Of a DNA stretch of 5,927 nucleotides, positions 5,885 through 5,927 are shown piece after piece; the stretch's first letter is position 1; each line of letters begins with the position of its first letter. The stretch is taken from assembly GCA_029259935.1 (NCBI GenBank), contig JAJDEH010000304.1, positions 1 to 5,927 of the forward strand. The letters are read 5' to 3'. The position numbers and the translations under genes are program-made. Below the pieces are notes generated by a model. The model saw only the letters and a list, made by a program, of their open reading frames with translations. It searched no databases and was not told the DNA's origin. Origin of the DNA: Planctomycetota bacterium. Its GTDB lineage: Bacteria; Planctomycetota; Planctomycetia; Pirellulales; Pirellulaceae.

Positions 5885-5927
5885 GGTGACGCTGCCAAAG
5901 GTGACACCGACAAGGGTGACACCGACA
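5870..5927 (+). repeat. 15-bp in-frame tandem repeat spanning the stop codon
   Basis: Four units with 15-bp (five-codon) period start at 5870, 5885, 5900 and 5915, the last cut by the window edge. In the frame of the TAXI gene they read D-D-T-D-stop, G-D-A-A-K, G-D-T-D-K and G-D-T-D. GACACCGAC occurs at 5873, 5903 and 5918. The TAA stop occupies the position of AAA or AAG (Lys) in the following two units, so one A-to-T change would account for it. The frame has no other stop before the window ends. Confidence 0.8.

Overview
The window looks like chromosomal DNA from a planctomycete, most likely a Pirellulaceae / Rhodopirellula-type marine lineage. This is inferred from several features: moderate GC, a long membrane-anchored WD40-like protein with a TTG start, a secreted protein of no family I recognise, and an intergenic region packed with palindromes of a kind I associate with those genomes. 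No marker gene settles the taxonomy.

Layout. The left edge (1-89) looks like a divergent promoter region. A strong Shine-Dalgarno (SD) on the minus strand sits just before a GTG that would start a leftward gene, and a 29-bp dyad lies between it and the rightward gene. At 90-2996 (+) is a 968-residue protein with a short cytoplasmic N-terminus, one transmembrane helix, about 700 residues of WD40-like beta-propeller, and a separate alpha/beta C-terminal domain. Positions 2997-3394 contain no convincing gene. They hold a 16-bp perfect tandem duplication, a terminator-like hairpin facing the minus strand, a large inverted repeat with 22-bp arms, and a further GC-rich hairpin. An extended -10 promoter (3395-3403) then precedes 3468-4538 (+), a 356-residue exported protein I cannot assign. 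A 281-bp gap follows, with a doubtful 36-codon ORF overlapping the previous stop codon and a weaker extended -10 element. Last comes 4820-5884 (+), a TAXI-family solute-binding lipoprotein of a TRAP transporter. Its acidic tail runs into 15-bp repeats that stay in frame beyond the stop codon to the window edge.

How the genes relate. The three large genes are all on the plus strand, but gaps of 471 and 281 bp and separate promoter candidates argue against one tight operon. The TAXI protein should capture a small organic anion outside the inner membrane and pass it to a TRAP permease, which is not in this window. The 356-residue protein is probably exported to the same compartment, but nothing in its sequence ties it to transport. 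No RNA gene, CRISPR array, intact insertion sequence or defence system is visible. I do not see a convincing new multi-gene system. The most unusual features are the stop codon inside the in-frame repeat tail and the palindrome-rich intergenic block.
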